From an uncultured Peptostreptococcaceae bacterium (lineage in GTDB: Bacteria; Bacillota; Clostridia; Peptostreptococcales; Peptostreptococcaceae), in NCBI GenBank assembly GCA_947072565.1, contig CAMTIM010000034.1, positions 1 through 42,212 on the forward strand: a DNA stretch of 42,212 nt, in the 5' to 3' direction. Shown here piece after piece: positions 23,550 through 32,429 of this stretch. Each line of letters starts with the position of its first letter. Within the stretch, counting starts at the first letter, position 1. Made by a program: the position numbers and the translations under genes. Under the pieces are notes generated by a model that had not been told where the DNA came from, searched no databases, and saw nothing but the letters and a program-made list of their open reading frames with translations.

Positions 23550-23590
23550 AACAGAGAGAACAAATTAGGAATTTGTTTTCTCTGTTTTTT
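23550..23590 (+). terminator. Riboswitch expression-platform terminator
   Basis: Arms 23550-23566 and 23570-23586 (17 bp, one G-U pair, 3-nt loop) end in a T-run to 23590, 39 bases before grdX. CTCTG at the 3' end of the aptamer can pair with CAGAG in the left arm, giving an alternative fold that could prevent termination. Confidence 0.85.
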
Positions 23591-23629
23591 AATTCTAAAA
23601 ATATAAAGTTTTGAAAGTGAGGGGGATAA

Positions 23630-24004
23630 ATGATAATAATCACGAATAATCCAATTATTAAAACACAACTTACTAACAAAGAAATTTTACAAAAAGATAT
23701 TACATATATAGAAATCTTAAAAGAATGCAGAGATCTTATACATAAGGGATATGAACTTTTGTCTCATCCTCTTTATGGAAGCGTAAAGCCTAATGAAACG
23801 CCATATAGAAGTATAATCATGAAAAAAGGACATAATCTAGACCACAATTCATTAATATTAATAGAAGAAGCAATAGCAACTGCAACTAAATTCCAAAACA
23901 ACAAAAAGACTCCAAACTGGACAGATCAAGTTATAGATGACTTTAGAGTTATAGATTTTGACATTTTAAATAATACCCTACAAAGAATTGAATATATAGT
24001 TTAG
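23630..24004 (+). CDS. grdX: GrdX, first gene of the glycine reductase operon
   Basis: A 124-residue cytoplasmic protein matching GrdX (IIITNNPIIKTQLTNKEILQKDITYIEILKECRDLIHKGYELLSHPLYGSVKPNETPYRSI). GrdX is regularly found at the head of grd operons; its biochemical function is not established. It has no membrane segment or obvious catalytic motif. A GTGAGGGGGAT ribosome binding site precedes the ATG. It directly follows the glycine riboswitch terminator and lies ~100 bases ahead of trxB. Confidence 0.88.
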   Translation: MIIITNNPIIKTQLTNKEILQKDITYIEILKECRDLIHKGYELLSHPLYGSVKPNETPYRSIIMKKGHNLDHNSLILIEEAIATATKFQNNKKTPNWTDQVIDDFRVIDFDILNNTLQRIEYIV

Positions 24005-24100
24005 TATAAAAATTAATTTTAATATATTAAATCTATGAATAAATTAAAGTGTTAGCAAATAAAGTTTAATACATAGACAAGTTTAATAAGGGGGAAAATA

Positions 24101-25066
24101 ATGGAAAATTTATATGATTTAATCATAGTAGGATCAGGGCCAGCAGGACTTTCAGCAGGGCTTTACGGGGCTAGAGCAAAGCTTAAGACTCTTATATTAG
24201 AAAAAGGTAAGACTGGTGGACAGATAGTTACTACACATGATGTAGCAAATTATCCAGGATCTGTAGAAGATGCAAGTGGGCCAAAATTAATAGCTAGAAT
24301 GGTTGAACAATGTAAAAGTTTTGGTGCAGAGATGATTAAAGATAATATAGTAGAAGTAAATATAGATGGAGAAATAAAAGTATTAAGGGGAGAAAAATCA
24401 GAATACAGGGGTAAGGCTGTTGTAATAGCAACAGGAGCAACACCAAGAAAACTAGGGGTACCAGGAGAAAAGGAACTTACAGGAAAAGGCGTATCTTATT
24501 GTGCAACATGTGATGGAGATTTTTTCACAGATTTAGAAGTATTTGCAGTTGGTGGAGGAAATAGTGCAGTTGAAGAAGGTATGTTTTTAACTAAGTTTGC
24601 TAGAAAAGTAACTATTGTTAATAGAAGTGAAGAATTAACATGTGCTAAATCAATAGCTCAAAAAGCTATAGATCATAAAGATATAGAAATTATGTACAAT
24701 ACATCTATAAAAGAGTTGCATGGGGATGGAATACTAGAAAAGGTTGTATTTAAAAATAATGTAACTGGTGAATTAAGAGAATATGAAGCTGACGAAGAAG
24801 ATGGAACAATGGGAGTATTCGTATTTGTTGGTCTTGATCCGCAAACAAATCTATTTAAAGATAAAATAAATATGGATAATAGAGGATACATAATAACAGA
24901 TGAGGAAATGAGAACTAATATAGAAGGCGTATTTGCAGCTGGAGATTGTAGAGTTAAAGCATTAAGACAAGTAGTAACTGCTACAAATGATGGTGCTATA
25001 GCTACAATAACTGCTGAAAAATATATTGAAAATAAGCTAGGTCATCTATCAGAAGCAAACGCATAA
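24101..25066 (+). CDS. trxB: Thioredoxin reductase of the glycine reductase system
   Basis: A 321-residue flavoenzyme. It has the FAD motif IIVGSGPAGLSAGLYGARA, the redox-active pair CATCD (C134, C137), the NADPH motif VGGGNSAVEEG, and the C-terminal FAD motif GVFAAGDCR. It reduces the thioredoxin encoded next, using NAD(P)H, and so supplies electrons for regenerating the selenoprotein of glycine reductase. AAGGGGG precedes the ATG. It is within the grdX-trxB-trxA-grdE operon; another thioredoxin reductase for general use is expected elsewhere. Confidence 0.95.
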   Translation: MENLYDLIIVGSGPAGLSAGLYGARAKLKTLILEKGKTGGQIVTTHDVANYPGSVEDASGPKLIARMVEQCKSFGAEMIKDNIVEVNIDGEIKVLRGEKSEYRGKAVVIATGATPRKLGVPGEKELTGKGVSYCATCDGDFFTDLEVFAVGGGNSAVEEGMFLTKFARKVTIVNRSEELTCAKSIAQKAIDHKDIEIMYNTSIKELHGDGILEKVVFKNNVTGELREYEADEEDGTMGVFVFVGLDPQTNLFKDKINMDNRGYIITDEEMRTNIEGVFAAGDCRVKALRQVVTATNDGAIATITAEKYIENKLGHLSEANA

Positions 25067-25118
25067 AATTTATTTTCAAAAAGGGAGTTTAATTAAAATC
25101 TAAAGGGGGATTTATAAT

Positions 25119-25436
25119 ATGGTAGTTTTAGATAAGAACACTTTTGAAGAGGAAGTTTTAAAGCATGAAGGTATAGTAGTAGTAGATTTTTGGAGTGAAG
25201 GATGCGAACCTTGCAAAGCATTGCTTCCAGAAGTTGAAGAATTAGCTAATGAGTACAATGACAATTTTAAGTTTTGTAAATTAGATACTACAAAAGCTAG
25301 AAGACTAGCTATAAAAGAAAAAGTGTTAGGTCTTCCAACTATAGCTATATATAAAGATGGTGCTAAAATAGATGAGCTTACAAAAGATGATGCTACAAAA
25401 ACTAACATAGAACAAATGATTAAAAAGTATATTTAA
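25119..25436 (+). CDS. trxA: Thioredoxin with CEPC active site
   Basis: A 105-residue thioredoxin. The fold is intact (VVVDFWSEGCEPCKALLPEVEELA..., and GLPTIAIYKDGA with the cis-Pro), but the canonical WCGPC is GCEPC (C29, C32). Such unusual active sites are known for thioredoxins encoded with glycine reductase in amino-acid-fermenting clostridia, where they probably tune redox potential and partner choice. It would pass electrons from TrxB to the oxidised GrdA/GrdB selenoproteins. AAAGGGGG precedes the ATG. A structured spacer separates it from grdE. Confidence 0.93.
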   Translation: MVVLDKNTFEEEVLKHEGIVVVDFWSEGCEPCKALLPEVEELANEYNDNFKFCKLDTTKARRLAIKEKVLGLPTIAIYKDGAKIDELTKDDATKTNIEQMIKKYI

Positions 25437-25478
25437 TATTGTTATAAATTTGGGTGAATCTCAAATCTATATATAGTT

Positions 25479-25548
25479 TGCATGACTAGCTTAATTTATA
25501 AATATTACTAACAAATAGCAAAAGTTAGATGATTAAGCTAGTTAGGCA
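25479..25548 (+). repeat. Nested hairpin in the trxA-grdE spacer
   Basis: The 17-base arms 25479-25495 and 25532-25548 (core ACTAGCTTAAT and its complement) pair with two mismatches, and CTAAC/GTTAG (25508-25512, 25524-25528) forms a second stem inside. There is no U-run, so it is more likely a processing or stability element, or an unrecognised RNA motif, than a terminator. Confidence 0.55.
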
Positions 25549-25589
25549 TTGTTAAAAAATTAATAATTAAAAAATTGGGGGGTGCCAGT

Positions 25590-26876
25590 ATGCGTCTTGA
25601 GTTAGGAAAAATCTTTATAAAAGATATTCAATTTGCTGATGTTACTGAGGTAAAAGATGGAGTATTATTAATTAATAAAGAAGAAATGCTTGAAGAAATT
25701 GGTGGAGACGAGCACATAAAATCTATAGATATAGATCTAGTTCGCCCAGGTGAAAGTGTAAGAATAACACCAGTAAAAGACGTTATAGAACCAAGAGTTA
25801 AGGTTGAAGGTAGGGGTGGAATATTCCCAGGAATAATCTCCAAAGTTGATACAGTAGGAGAAGGTAAAACGCATGTACTTTCTGGATGTGCAGTTGTAAC
25901 TACAGGTAAAATAGTAGGGTTCCAAGAAGGTATAATTGATATGATGGGTCCTGGTGCTGACTATTGTCCGTTTTCTACACTAAACAATATAGTAGTCATA
26001 GCTGAACCAATTGATGGCTTAAAACAACATAATCATGAAAAAGCTGTTAGAATGATAGGGTTCAAAGCTGCAGCATATTTAGGTGAAGCTGCTAGAGATT
26101 TAACTCCTGATGAAGTTAAAACTTATGAAACTAAACCACTTTTAGATTCAATAGCAGAGTATCCAAACCTTCCAAAAGTAGGATATGTATATATGCTTCA
26201 AACTCAAGGATTACTTCATGATACATATGTGTATGGAGTAGATGCAAAGCAAATAGTTCCAACTATGCTTTATCCAACAGAACTTATGGATGGTGCAATT
26301 GTAAGTGGTAACTGTGTTTCTGCATGTGATAAAAATCCATCTTATGTTCATATAAATAATTCTGTTGTAGAGGATTTATATGCGCAACATGGAAAAGAAA
26401 TAAACTTTGTAGGTGTAATTATAACTAATGAAAACGTATATCTGGCAGATAAAGAAAGATCTTCTAACTGGACAGCTAAGTTATGTAAGTATTTAGGATT
26501 AGATGCAGTTATAGTATCTCAAGAAGGATTTGGAAATCCAGATACAGATTTAATAATGAACTGTAAAAAAATAGAAGGTGAAAATGTTAAAACTGTTATA
26601 GTAACTGATGAATATGCAGGACGTGATGGAGGTTCTCAATCACTTGCAGATGCAGATGTACTAGCTAATGCAGTTGTGACAGGTGGAAATGCTAATGAAT
26701 TAATAGTGCTTCCTAAGATGGATAAAATATTAGGTCATATAGAAGTAGTAGATTTTATAGCTGGTGGATTTGCTGGAAGTTTAAGAGAAGATGGAAGCAT
26801 AGAAGCTGAGATACAAGTTATAACTGGAGCTACTAATGAAACAGGATTTGGAAAATTATCTACAGTAACTTATTAA
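25590..26876 (+). CDS. grdE: Glycine reductase protein B, alpha/beta proprotein (GrdE)
   Basis: A 428-residue proprotein of the glycine-specific component B. Glycine binds protein B as a Schiff base to a pyruvoyl group, which GrdE makes by cleaving itself at an internal cysteine. The likely site is Cys242 in VSGNCVSACDKN; starting at the ATG 25590 places that cysteine at 242, as in known GrdE proteins. The products are a ~25-kDa and a ~20-kDa subunit. A TTG at 25575 is in frame but lies inside the GGGGGGTG ribosome binding site of the ATG. It partners GrdB (27425-28774) and precedes grdA by 42 bases. Confidence 0.94.
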   Translation: MRLELGKIFIKDIQFADVTEVKDGVLLINKEEMLEEIGGDEHIKSIDIDLVRPGESVRITPVKDVIEPRVKVEGRGGIFPGIISKVDTVGEGKTHVLSGCAVVTTGKIVGFQEGIIDMMGPGADYCPFSTLNNIVVIAEPIDGLKQHNHEKAVRMIGFKAAAYLGEAARDLTPDEVKTYETKPLLDSIAEYPNLPKVGYVYMLQTQGLLHDTYVYGVDAKQIVPTMLYPTELMDGAIVSGNCVSACDKNPSYVHINNSVVEDLYAQHGKEINFVGVIITNENVYLADKERSSNWTAKLCKYLGLDAVIVSQEGFGNPDTDLIMNCKKIEGENVKTVIVTDEYAGRDGGSQSLADADVLANAVVTGGNANELIVLPKMDKILGHIEVVDFIAGGFAGSLREDGSIEAEIQVITGATNETGFGKLSTVTY

Positions 26877-26918
26877 TAATATAAGTTAAATAGTGTATAT
26901 AAATTAAGGGGGATAACT

Positions 26919-27398
26919 ATGAGCATACTTGCTAATAAAAAGGTCCTTATAATAGGTGACCGTGACGGTATACCAGGACCTGCGATAGAAGAGTGTATAA
27001 AAGGAATAGAAGGAGCAGAAGTAATATTTTCTTCAACAGAATGTTTTGTCTGAACGGCTGCAGGGGCTATGGACTTAGAAAACCAAAAGAGAGTTAAAGA
27101 AGCTTGTGAAAAACACGGAGCAGACAATCTTGTGGTTTTATTAGGTGCATCTGAAGCCGAAGCTGCTGGACTTGCAGCTGAAACAGTAACTGCTGGTGAT
27201 CCAACTTTCGCCGGACCACTTGCTGGAGTTGAATTAGGACTTAGAGTATATCATGTTGTAGAAGAAGAGATGAAAGCAGAATTTGATCCATCTGTTTATG
27301 AAGAGCAAATAAGTATGATGGAAATGGTACTTGAAGTAGACGAAATAGTAGAAGAAATGACTAGTGTTAGAGAACAATTCTGTAAGTTTAATGCTTAA
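26919..27398 (+). CDS. grdA: Glycine/sarcosine/betaine reductase selenoprotein A (UGA = Sec45)
   Basis: The complete gene has an in-frame TGA at 27051-27053, read as selenocysteine; ordinary translation shows only the part after it. From ATG 26919 the protein is 159 residues: [20 protein letters not shown]..., then CFVU at 42-45, then TAAGAMDLE. GrdA is the small selenoprotein that receives the carboxymethyl group from protein B as a selenoether and passes it as a thioester step to protein C. The CxxU pair fits redox cycling with thioredoxin. AAGGGGG precedes the ATG. A convincing SECIS hairpin right after this UGA was not obvious to me. The cell must hold selA-D elsewhere. Confidence 0.95.
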
Positions 27399-27424
27399 TT
27401 AAACAAAAAAGGGGTGAAAAATAT

Positions 27425-28774
27425 ATGGGAAAAATAAGAGTAGTTCATTATATAAATCAGTTCTTCGCTGGGATAGGTGGAGAAGAAAAAGCTGATACTA
27501 AGCCACATGTGGCAGAAAACTTACCTCCAATAAGTGTCCAACTTAATAAATTATTAGGGGAAGACATGGAAGTAGTTGGAACAGTAGTATGTGGGGATAC
27601 TTATTTTAATGAGAATTTAGATAGTGCAAGTGCTGAGGTTTTAGGAATGATAAAATCATTTAATCCTCAATTTTTCATAGCAGGTCCATCTTTCAATGCT
27701 GGTAGATATGGGGTTGCAGCAGGTGCTATAACTAAGGTAGTTCAAGAAAGCTTAAATATACCTGTTCTTACTGGAATGTACATAGAAAATCCAGGTGCAG
27801 ATATGTTTAAAAAGGATGTTTATATAGTAGAAACATCAGACTCTGCAGCAGGCATGAGGAAAGCGCTTCCTAAAATGGTTAAATTTGCAAAAAAATTGGC
27901 TAGTGGAGAAAAGATAGGTTCACCTAAAGAAGAAGGATATATAGAAAGAGGTATTAGAGTAAACTTCTTCCATGAAGAAAAAGGATCTAAAAGAGCGGTT
28001 GATATGTTAGTTAAGAAAATCAAAGGTGAGGAATTTGTAACTGAATATCCAATGCCTGTGTTTGATAGAGTAGAACCAAGTGCTGCATTAAAAGATTTAT
28101 CTAATGCAAAAATAGCAGTTGTTACTTCAGGAGGAATAGTTCCAAAAGGAAATCCTGATAGAATAGAATCTTCTTCAGCTTCTAAGTATGGAGAATACTC
28201 ATTAGTAGGATTTGATGATTTAACTGAAGATTCGCATGAAACTGCTCATGGTGGGTATGATCCAGTATATGCTAACTTAGATGCAGATAGAGTTTTACCA
28301 GTTGATGTATTGAGAGATTTGGTAAGAGAAGGTGTAATAGGAGAATTACACGAAACATTCTATGCAACTACAGGAAATGGAACTTCAGTTGCAAATGCAA
28401 AGAAATATGCAAATGAAATAGGTAATAAATTAAAGGAAGCAAATGTTGATGCTATTATATTAACTTCTACATGAGGCACTTGTACTCGTTGCGGTGCAAC
28501 GATGGTAAAAGAGATAGAAAGAGTTACTGAAGTACCTGTGGTTCATATGTGTACAGTAGTTCCAATATCACTAACAGTTGGTGCAAATAGAATAGTTCCA
28601 ACTATAGCAATACCTCATCCACTTGGAAACCCTGCACTTGAACCTGCTGAGGAAAAAGCATTAAGAAGGGGATTAGTAGAAAAAGCGTTAGTAGCTTTAC
28701 TTACAGAAGTAGAGGACCAAACAGTGTTTGAAAAAGTAGATACTAGTATATTAAAACCTAAATCTATGGCTTAA
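27425..28774 (+). CDS. grdB: Glycine reductase protein B, gamma subunit, selenoprotein (UGA = Sec350)
   Basis: The full gene spans an in-frame TGA at 28472-28474; standard translation splits it in two. From ATG 27425 the protein is 449 residues with selenocysteine at 350 in the motif UGTCTRC (U-x-x-C-x-x-C), the expected position for GrdB. The Sec attacks the Schiff-base-bound glycine and takes up the carboxymethyl group, releasing ammonia. A SECIS-like hairpin follows the UGA. GGGGTG precedes the start. It forms protein B with the cleaved GrdE. The VQESLNIPVLTGMYIENPGADMF and AKIAVVTSGGIVPKGNPDR segments are typical. Confidence 0.95.
28487..28501 (+). promoter_or_regulatory. SECIS-like hairpin after the grdB UGA
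   Basis: CGTTGC (28487-28492), loop GGT (28493-28495), GCAACG (28496-28501): a perfect 6-bp stem starting 12 nt after the UGA. The distance and a G/U-containing small loop match the bacterial SECIS recognised by SelB. Confidence 0.75.
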
Positions 28775-28801
28775 ATTAAAACATAAATTAAATACATAAA
28801 A

Positions 28802-28880
28802 ACAAATAGATGGACTTTTGGTCCATCTATTTGTGAAAATGAGTATGTGAACCAGCACCTCTTTAAGACTATGGTGTTGG
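28802..28880 (+). other. Two hairpins in the grdB-grdC spacer
   Basis: First, a perfect 14-bp stem (28802-28815 with 28821-28834, loop TTTTG) followed by GTGAAAA rather than Ts. Second, CCAGCACC (28852-28859) with GGTGTTGG (28873-28880). The first resembles a terminator but lacks a U-run; it could be a processing or stability site that sets protein C levels apart from proteins A and B. Confidence 0.6.
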
Positions 28881-28911
28881 ATAGATCTAAAAATTAATTG
28901 GGGGTGCGTTT

Positions 28912-30444
28912 ATGAGTTATCCAGTATTAAAAGGTGCAAGTTATATACTTGTACATACTCCAGATATGATAGTACAAAATGGGAGTACTTGTAATGTTGA
29001 AAGAGCTACAAATCCAGATTCGGAGTTTTTAAAAGAGATAAGTAATCATATAAGAAGTTATACAGATGTAGTCAATTACATGCCAAATCAAGTATACATA
29101 GGAAATAATAGACCAGAAGAATTAAAAAATCTAAATATGCCTTGGTGTAATGAAAAAACAGAAGGAACTAGATTAGGAAAGCTAGGCGAAATAATGCCTC
29201 AAGACGAATTTTTTGCTTTAATGCAAATGTGCGATGCTTTTGACTTAGTAAAATTAAGTGAAGAGTTTGTAAGCATAGTAAAAACTAAAATTGAAAATAA
29301 CTACCCTGAATTATCTGCATTTGTAGGAAAGCTAAAGGGTGATAACATAGAAGATGGCCTAGAATTAATAAATAATCATATAGCTGAAGCATTATATCAT
29401 GAAGGAAAATTTGTTGGCTATATAAAAAGGGCACATGATGTAGATTTAAACTTAAATGCACACACAATGCTTGAAAATTTAGTAGTTAAGGCATCTGGAG
29501 TGTTATCATGTGTACATTTATTAAGAAGTAGCAAAATAAACGCACTGGATATAGATTATGTTATAGAGTGTTCAGAAGAAGCTTGTGGAGATATAAATCA
29601 AAGGGGTGGAGGAAACTTTGCTAAATCTATAGCAGAGATAGCCGGTTTTAATAATGCTACAGGTTCAGATACTAGAGGATTTTGTGCAGCTCCAACTCAT
29701 GCATTAATTCAAGCAGCAGCACTTGTAAAATCAGGTATATATAAAAATGTAGTGGTAGTTGCAGGTGGTGCTAGTGCAAAGCTTGGAATGAATGCAAAGG
29801 ATCATATTAAAAAGGGTCTTCCAATTTTAGAAGATGTAGTAGGTGGGTTTGCTATACTTGTATCAGAAAATGATGGAGTTAATCCCATAATTAGAACTGA
29901 TTTAGTAGGAAAACATAATGTTGGAACAGGATCTTCTCCTCAGGCAGTTATGACAGCACTTATAACATCAGGTCTTGATAGAGCAAACTTAAAAATAACA
30001 GATGTAGATGTATTCTCTGTTGAAATGCAAAATCCAGATATAACAAAACCAGCAGGAGCAGGAGATGTACCAGAAGCTAATTATAAAATGATAGGGGCAC
30101 TTGCTGTTAAGCGTGGAGATATGGAAAAGAAAGATTTAAAAGAATTTGTAGCTAATAAAGGCTTGCCAGGATGGGCACCAACGCAAGGACATATACCATC
30201 AGGTGCTCCGTATATAGGGTTTGCAATAGATGATTTAAGTACTGGGGACAAAAATAGAGCTATGATAGTTGGAAAAGGAAGTTTATTCTTAGGAAGAATG
30301 ACTAACTTGTTTGATGGGGTATCATTTGTAATAGAAAGAAACAACGGAGTAAGTGAAGAGGCTAACACAGTATCTAAGGAAGAAATAAAGAAAATAATAG
30401 CGCAGTCTCTTAAAAAATTAGCACTAGATATGATAGAGGAATAG
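28912..30444 (+). CDS. grdC: Glycine reductase protein C, beta subunit (GrdC)
   Basis: A 510-residue subunit of protein C, which converts the carboxymethyl-selenoether of GrdA to an acetyl-thioester and, with phosphate, to acetyl phosphate; ATP then comes from acetate kinase. The protein has a thiolase/KAS-III-like fold, shown by the central ECSEEACGDINQRGGGNFAKSIAEIAGF and DTRGFCAAPTHALIQAAALVKSG. GGGGGTG precedes the ATG. It lies 12 bases ahead of grdD. Length matches known GrdC. Confidence 0.94.
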   Translation: MSYPVLKGASYILVHTPDMIVQNGSTCNVERATNPDSEFLKEISNHIRSYTDVVNYMPNQVYIGNNRPEELKNLNMPWCNEKTEGTRLGKLGEIMPQDEFFALMQMCDAFDLVKLSEEFVSIVKTKIENNYPELSAFVGKLKGDNIEDGLELINNHIAEALYHEGKFVGYIKRAHDVDLNLNAHTMLENLVVKASGVLSCVHLLRSSKINALDIDYVIECSEEACGDINQRGGGNFAKSIAEIAGFNNATGSDTRGFCAAPTHALIQAAALVKSGIYKNVVVVAGGASAKLGMNAKDHIKKGLPILEDVVGGFAILVSENDGVNPIIRTDLVGKHNVGTGSSPQAVMTALITSGLDRANLKITDVDVFSVEMQNPDITKPAGAGDVPEANYKMIGALAVKRGDMEKKDLKEFVANKGLPGWAPTQGHIPSGAPYIGFAIDDLSTGDKNRAMIVGKGSLFLGRMTNLFDGVSFVIERNNGVSEEANTVSKEEIKKIIAQSLKKLALDMIEE

Positions 30445-30456
30445 GAGGAAAATATT

Positions 30457-31599
30457 ATGGCTAAAAAGATAATAGGTGAAACTCTCCTAGAAATTGCTAA
30501 TGCAATAGAAAGTGGGCAATTTACAAAAAAAATAAAAATAGGTTTAACTACACTTGGAAGTGAACACGGAGTAGATAACTTAGTGAATGGAGCAAAGTTT
30601 GCTAAATCTAACTTATTTGATATAGTTTTAATAGGACCTAAAGTAGAAACTGACCTTGAGGTTGTTGAAGTTAATGATGAAAAAGAAATGCATACAAAAA
30701 TGGAAGAATTATTGGATAGTGGTTATATAGATTCTTGTGTAACTATGCACTATAATTTTCCCATAGGTGTATCTACAGTTGGTAGAGTAATAACACCAGG
30801 TAGAGGAAAAGAAATGATACTAGCAACAACAACAGGAACTAGTGCAACTAATAGAATAGAGGCGATGGTTAGAAATGCTATCTATGGAATTGCAACAGCT
30901 AAAAGTATAGGAATAAAGACTCCTAAGGTTGGAATTTTAAATGTTGATGGAGCTAGACAAGTTGAAAAATGTTTAAATGAACTAAAAGACAATGGATATG
31001 ACTTAGAGTTTGCAGAATCTGTAAGAGCAGATGGTGGATGTGTAATGAGAGGCAATGACTTATTAGTAGGAGCTCCAGATGTTATGGTTTGTGATACTTT
31101 AAGTGGTAATATATTTATGAAGGTATTTTCTTCATTTACAAGTGGAGGAGACTATGAATCTATTGGATATGGATATGGACCTGGAGTAGGTGAGGATTAT
31201 AATAGAAAAATACTTATATTATCAAGAGCTTCAGGAAGCCCTGTAGTTTCAAATGCTTTGAAATATGCGTATGATGTAGCAAAAGGGAATGTTAGTGAAA
31301 TTGCTAAAGAGGAATTTATAAATGCTAAAAAATCTAAGTTTGATACTATAATGCAAAATGTTACTAAAAAAGAAGTAAAGATTAGTGAAGATGTTAAAAT
31401 GCCAGATAAACAAGTTGTTACAACTCAAATATCTGGAGTTGATATAATGGACTTAGAAGATGCAGTTAAAGAATTATGGAAAAATGGAGTGTATGCAGAA
31501 AGTGGAATGGGATGCACGGGACCTATAGTTTTAGTAAATGATACTAAAGGTGAAGTTGCAGTAGAAATGCTATTAAAAGCTGGATATACTGCTAAATAA
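30457..31599 (+). CDS. grdD: Glycine reductase protein C, alpha subunit (GrdD)
   Basis: A 380-residue partner of GrdC, related to fatty acid synthesis protein PlsX. It shows KIKIGLTTLGSEHGVDNLVNGAKFA, VGILNVDGARQVEKCLNELKDNGY, and GMGCTGPIVLV near the C-terminus, where Cys353 is a good candidate for the cysteine carrying the acetyl-thioester. AGGAGGAAA precedes the ATG. It is the last gene of the grd operon; no terminator is plain between it and the purine riboswitch at 31661. Confidence 0.94.
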   Translation: MAKKIIGETLLEIANAIESGQFTKKIKIGLTTLGSEHGVDNLVNGAKFAKSNLFDIVLIGPKVETDLEVVEVNDEKEMHTKMEELLDSGYIDSCVTMHYNFPIGVSTVGRVITPGRGKEMILATTTGTSATNRIEAMVRNAIYGIATAKSIGIKTPKVGILNVDGARQVEKCLNELKDNGYDLEFAESVRADGGCVMRGNDLLVGAPDVMVCDTLSGNIFMKVFSSFTSGGDYESIGYGYGPGVGEDYNRKILILSRASGSPVVSNALKYAYDVAKGNVSEIAKEEFINAKKSKFDTIMQNVTKKEVKISEDVKMPDKQVVTTQISGVDIMDLEDAVKELWKNGVYAESGMGCTGPIVLVNDTKGEVAVEMLLKAGYTAK

Positions 31600-31660
31600 A
31601 AAAAGTATTTGTTGAATAAAATACAAGGGTAATATATACTTATAGGAAATAATTAATATA

Positions 31661-31740
31661 ATTACCTGTATATTTTTGATAATATGGATCAAACGTTTCT
31701 ACCAAGCTGCCGTAAATTGCTTGACTACAGGAGTTTATAA
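31661..31740 (+). promoter_or_regulatory. Purine riboswitch, guanine/xanthine type, controlling xpt
   Basis: Aptamer: P1 CCTGTA (31665-31670) with TACAGG (31726-31731); P2 TTTGAT...ATCAAA with loop AATATGG; then GTTTCTACC; P3 AAGC/GCTT with loop holding GCCGTAAATT; then GACTA. The specificity base before P1 is C (31725), not U, so it should bind guanine/hypoxanthine rather than adenine. ACAGGAGTTT on the 3' side can alternatively pair with AAACTCCTGT of the terminator at 31796. Confidence 0.92.
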
Positions 31741-31795
31741 GGTATCGTTTGAATACAGTAATACTATTTAAATATATACTTTTAATTTGACTTAC

Positions 31796-31828
31796 AAACT
31801 CCTGTCTAGAAATAGACAGGAGTTTTTT
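31796..31828 (+). terminator. Terminator of the purine riboswitch
   Basis: ACTCCTGTCTA (31798-31808), loop GAAA, TAGACAGGAGT (31813-31823), then a T-run to 31828. Ligand binding keeps ACAGG in P1 and frees this hairpin to form, so guanine should switch xpt off. Confidence 0.92.
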
Positions 31829-31855
31829 AATACATGAAAATGGAGGGTATTATAA

Positions 31856-32428
31856 ATGAAATCATTACAAGATAAAATATTAAAAGAAGGTTGTGTTTTA
31901 GGAAATGATATATTGAAAGTAGATAACTTTTTAAATCATCAATTAGATGTAGCATTTCTAAATGAAATAGGTAAGGAATTTAAAAATAGATTTGAAAATA
32001 AAAAAATAGATAAAATACTTACAATAGAGGCATCTGGAATAGCTATAGCATCTATTGCATCACAACATTTTGGAAATGTTCCAGTAGTTTTTGCTAAAAA
32101 GGCAGAATCTAAAAATTTAGATAAAGATGTTTATGAAACTAAGGTATATTCTTTTACTAAAGCTAAAGAATACAGTGTTAAGGTATCTAAAAAATATCTA
32201 AATGAAGGTGAAAATATATTAGTTTTAGATGATTTTTTAGCTAATGGGAGAGCTGCACTTGGGCTTAAAGATTTAGTAGACCAAGCTAATGCAAATTTAG
32301 TTGGGGTTGGAATAGTAATAGAAAAAGGATTCCAAGACGGAAGAGCGCTTCTAGAAGATCAAGGAGTTAAACTAGAATCATTAGCAATACTAGATTCAAT
32401 AGAAAATGGAACTATAAAATTCAGATAA
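31856..32428 (+). CDS. xpt: Xanthine phosphoribosyltransferase
   Basis: A 190-residue type I phosphoribosyltransferase that converts xanthine (and guanine, weakly) plus PRPP to the nucleotide. The PRPP motif is [13 protein letters not shown], with the early [21 protein letters not shown] and [11 protein letters not shown] segments typical of Xpt. Start: ATG after GGAGGG. It is a single gene under the purine riboswitch, which is the standard arrangement for xpt, and ends at the terminator 32430-32470. Confidence 0.95.
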   Translation: MKSLQDKILKEGCVLGNDILKVDNFLNHQLDVAFLNEIGKEFKNRFENKKIDKILTIEASGIAIASIASQHFGNVPVVFAKKAESKNLDKDVYETKVYSFTKAKEYSVKVSKKYLNEGENILVLDDFLANGRAALGLKDLVDQANANLVGVGIVIEKGFQDGRALLEDQGVKLESLAILDSIENGTIKFR

Positions 32429-32429
32429 T

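Noticed and set aside
27069-27398. A stand-alone 109-residue ORF
   Set aside because: It is only the part of grdA after the selenocysteine UGA at 27051; it has no ribosome binding site of its own.
28502-28774. A separate 90-residue gene after grdB
   Set aside because: It continues grdB in frame past the Sec codon at 28472 and lacks its own start signals.
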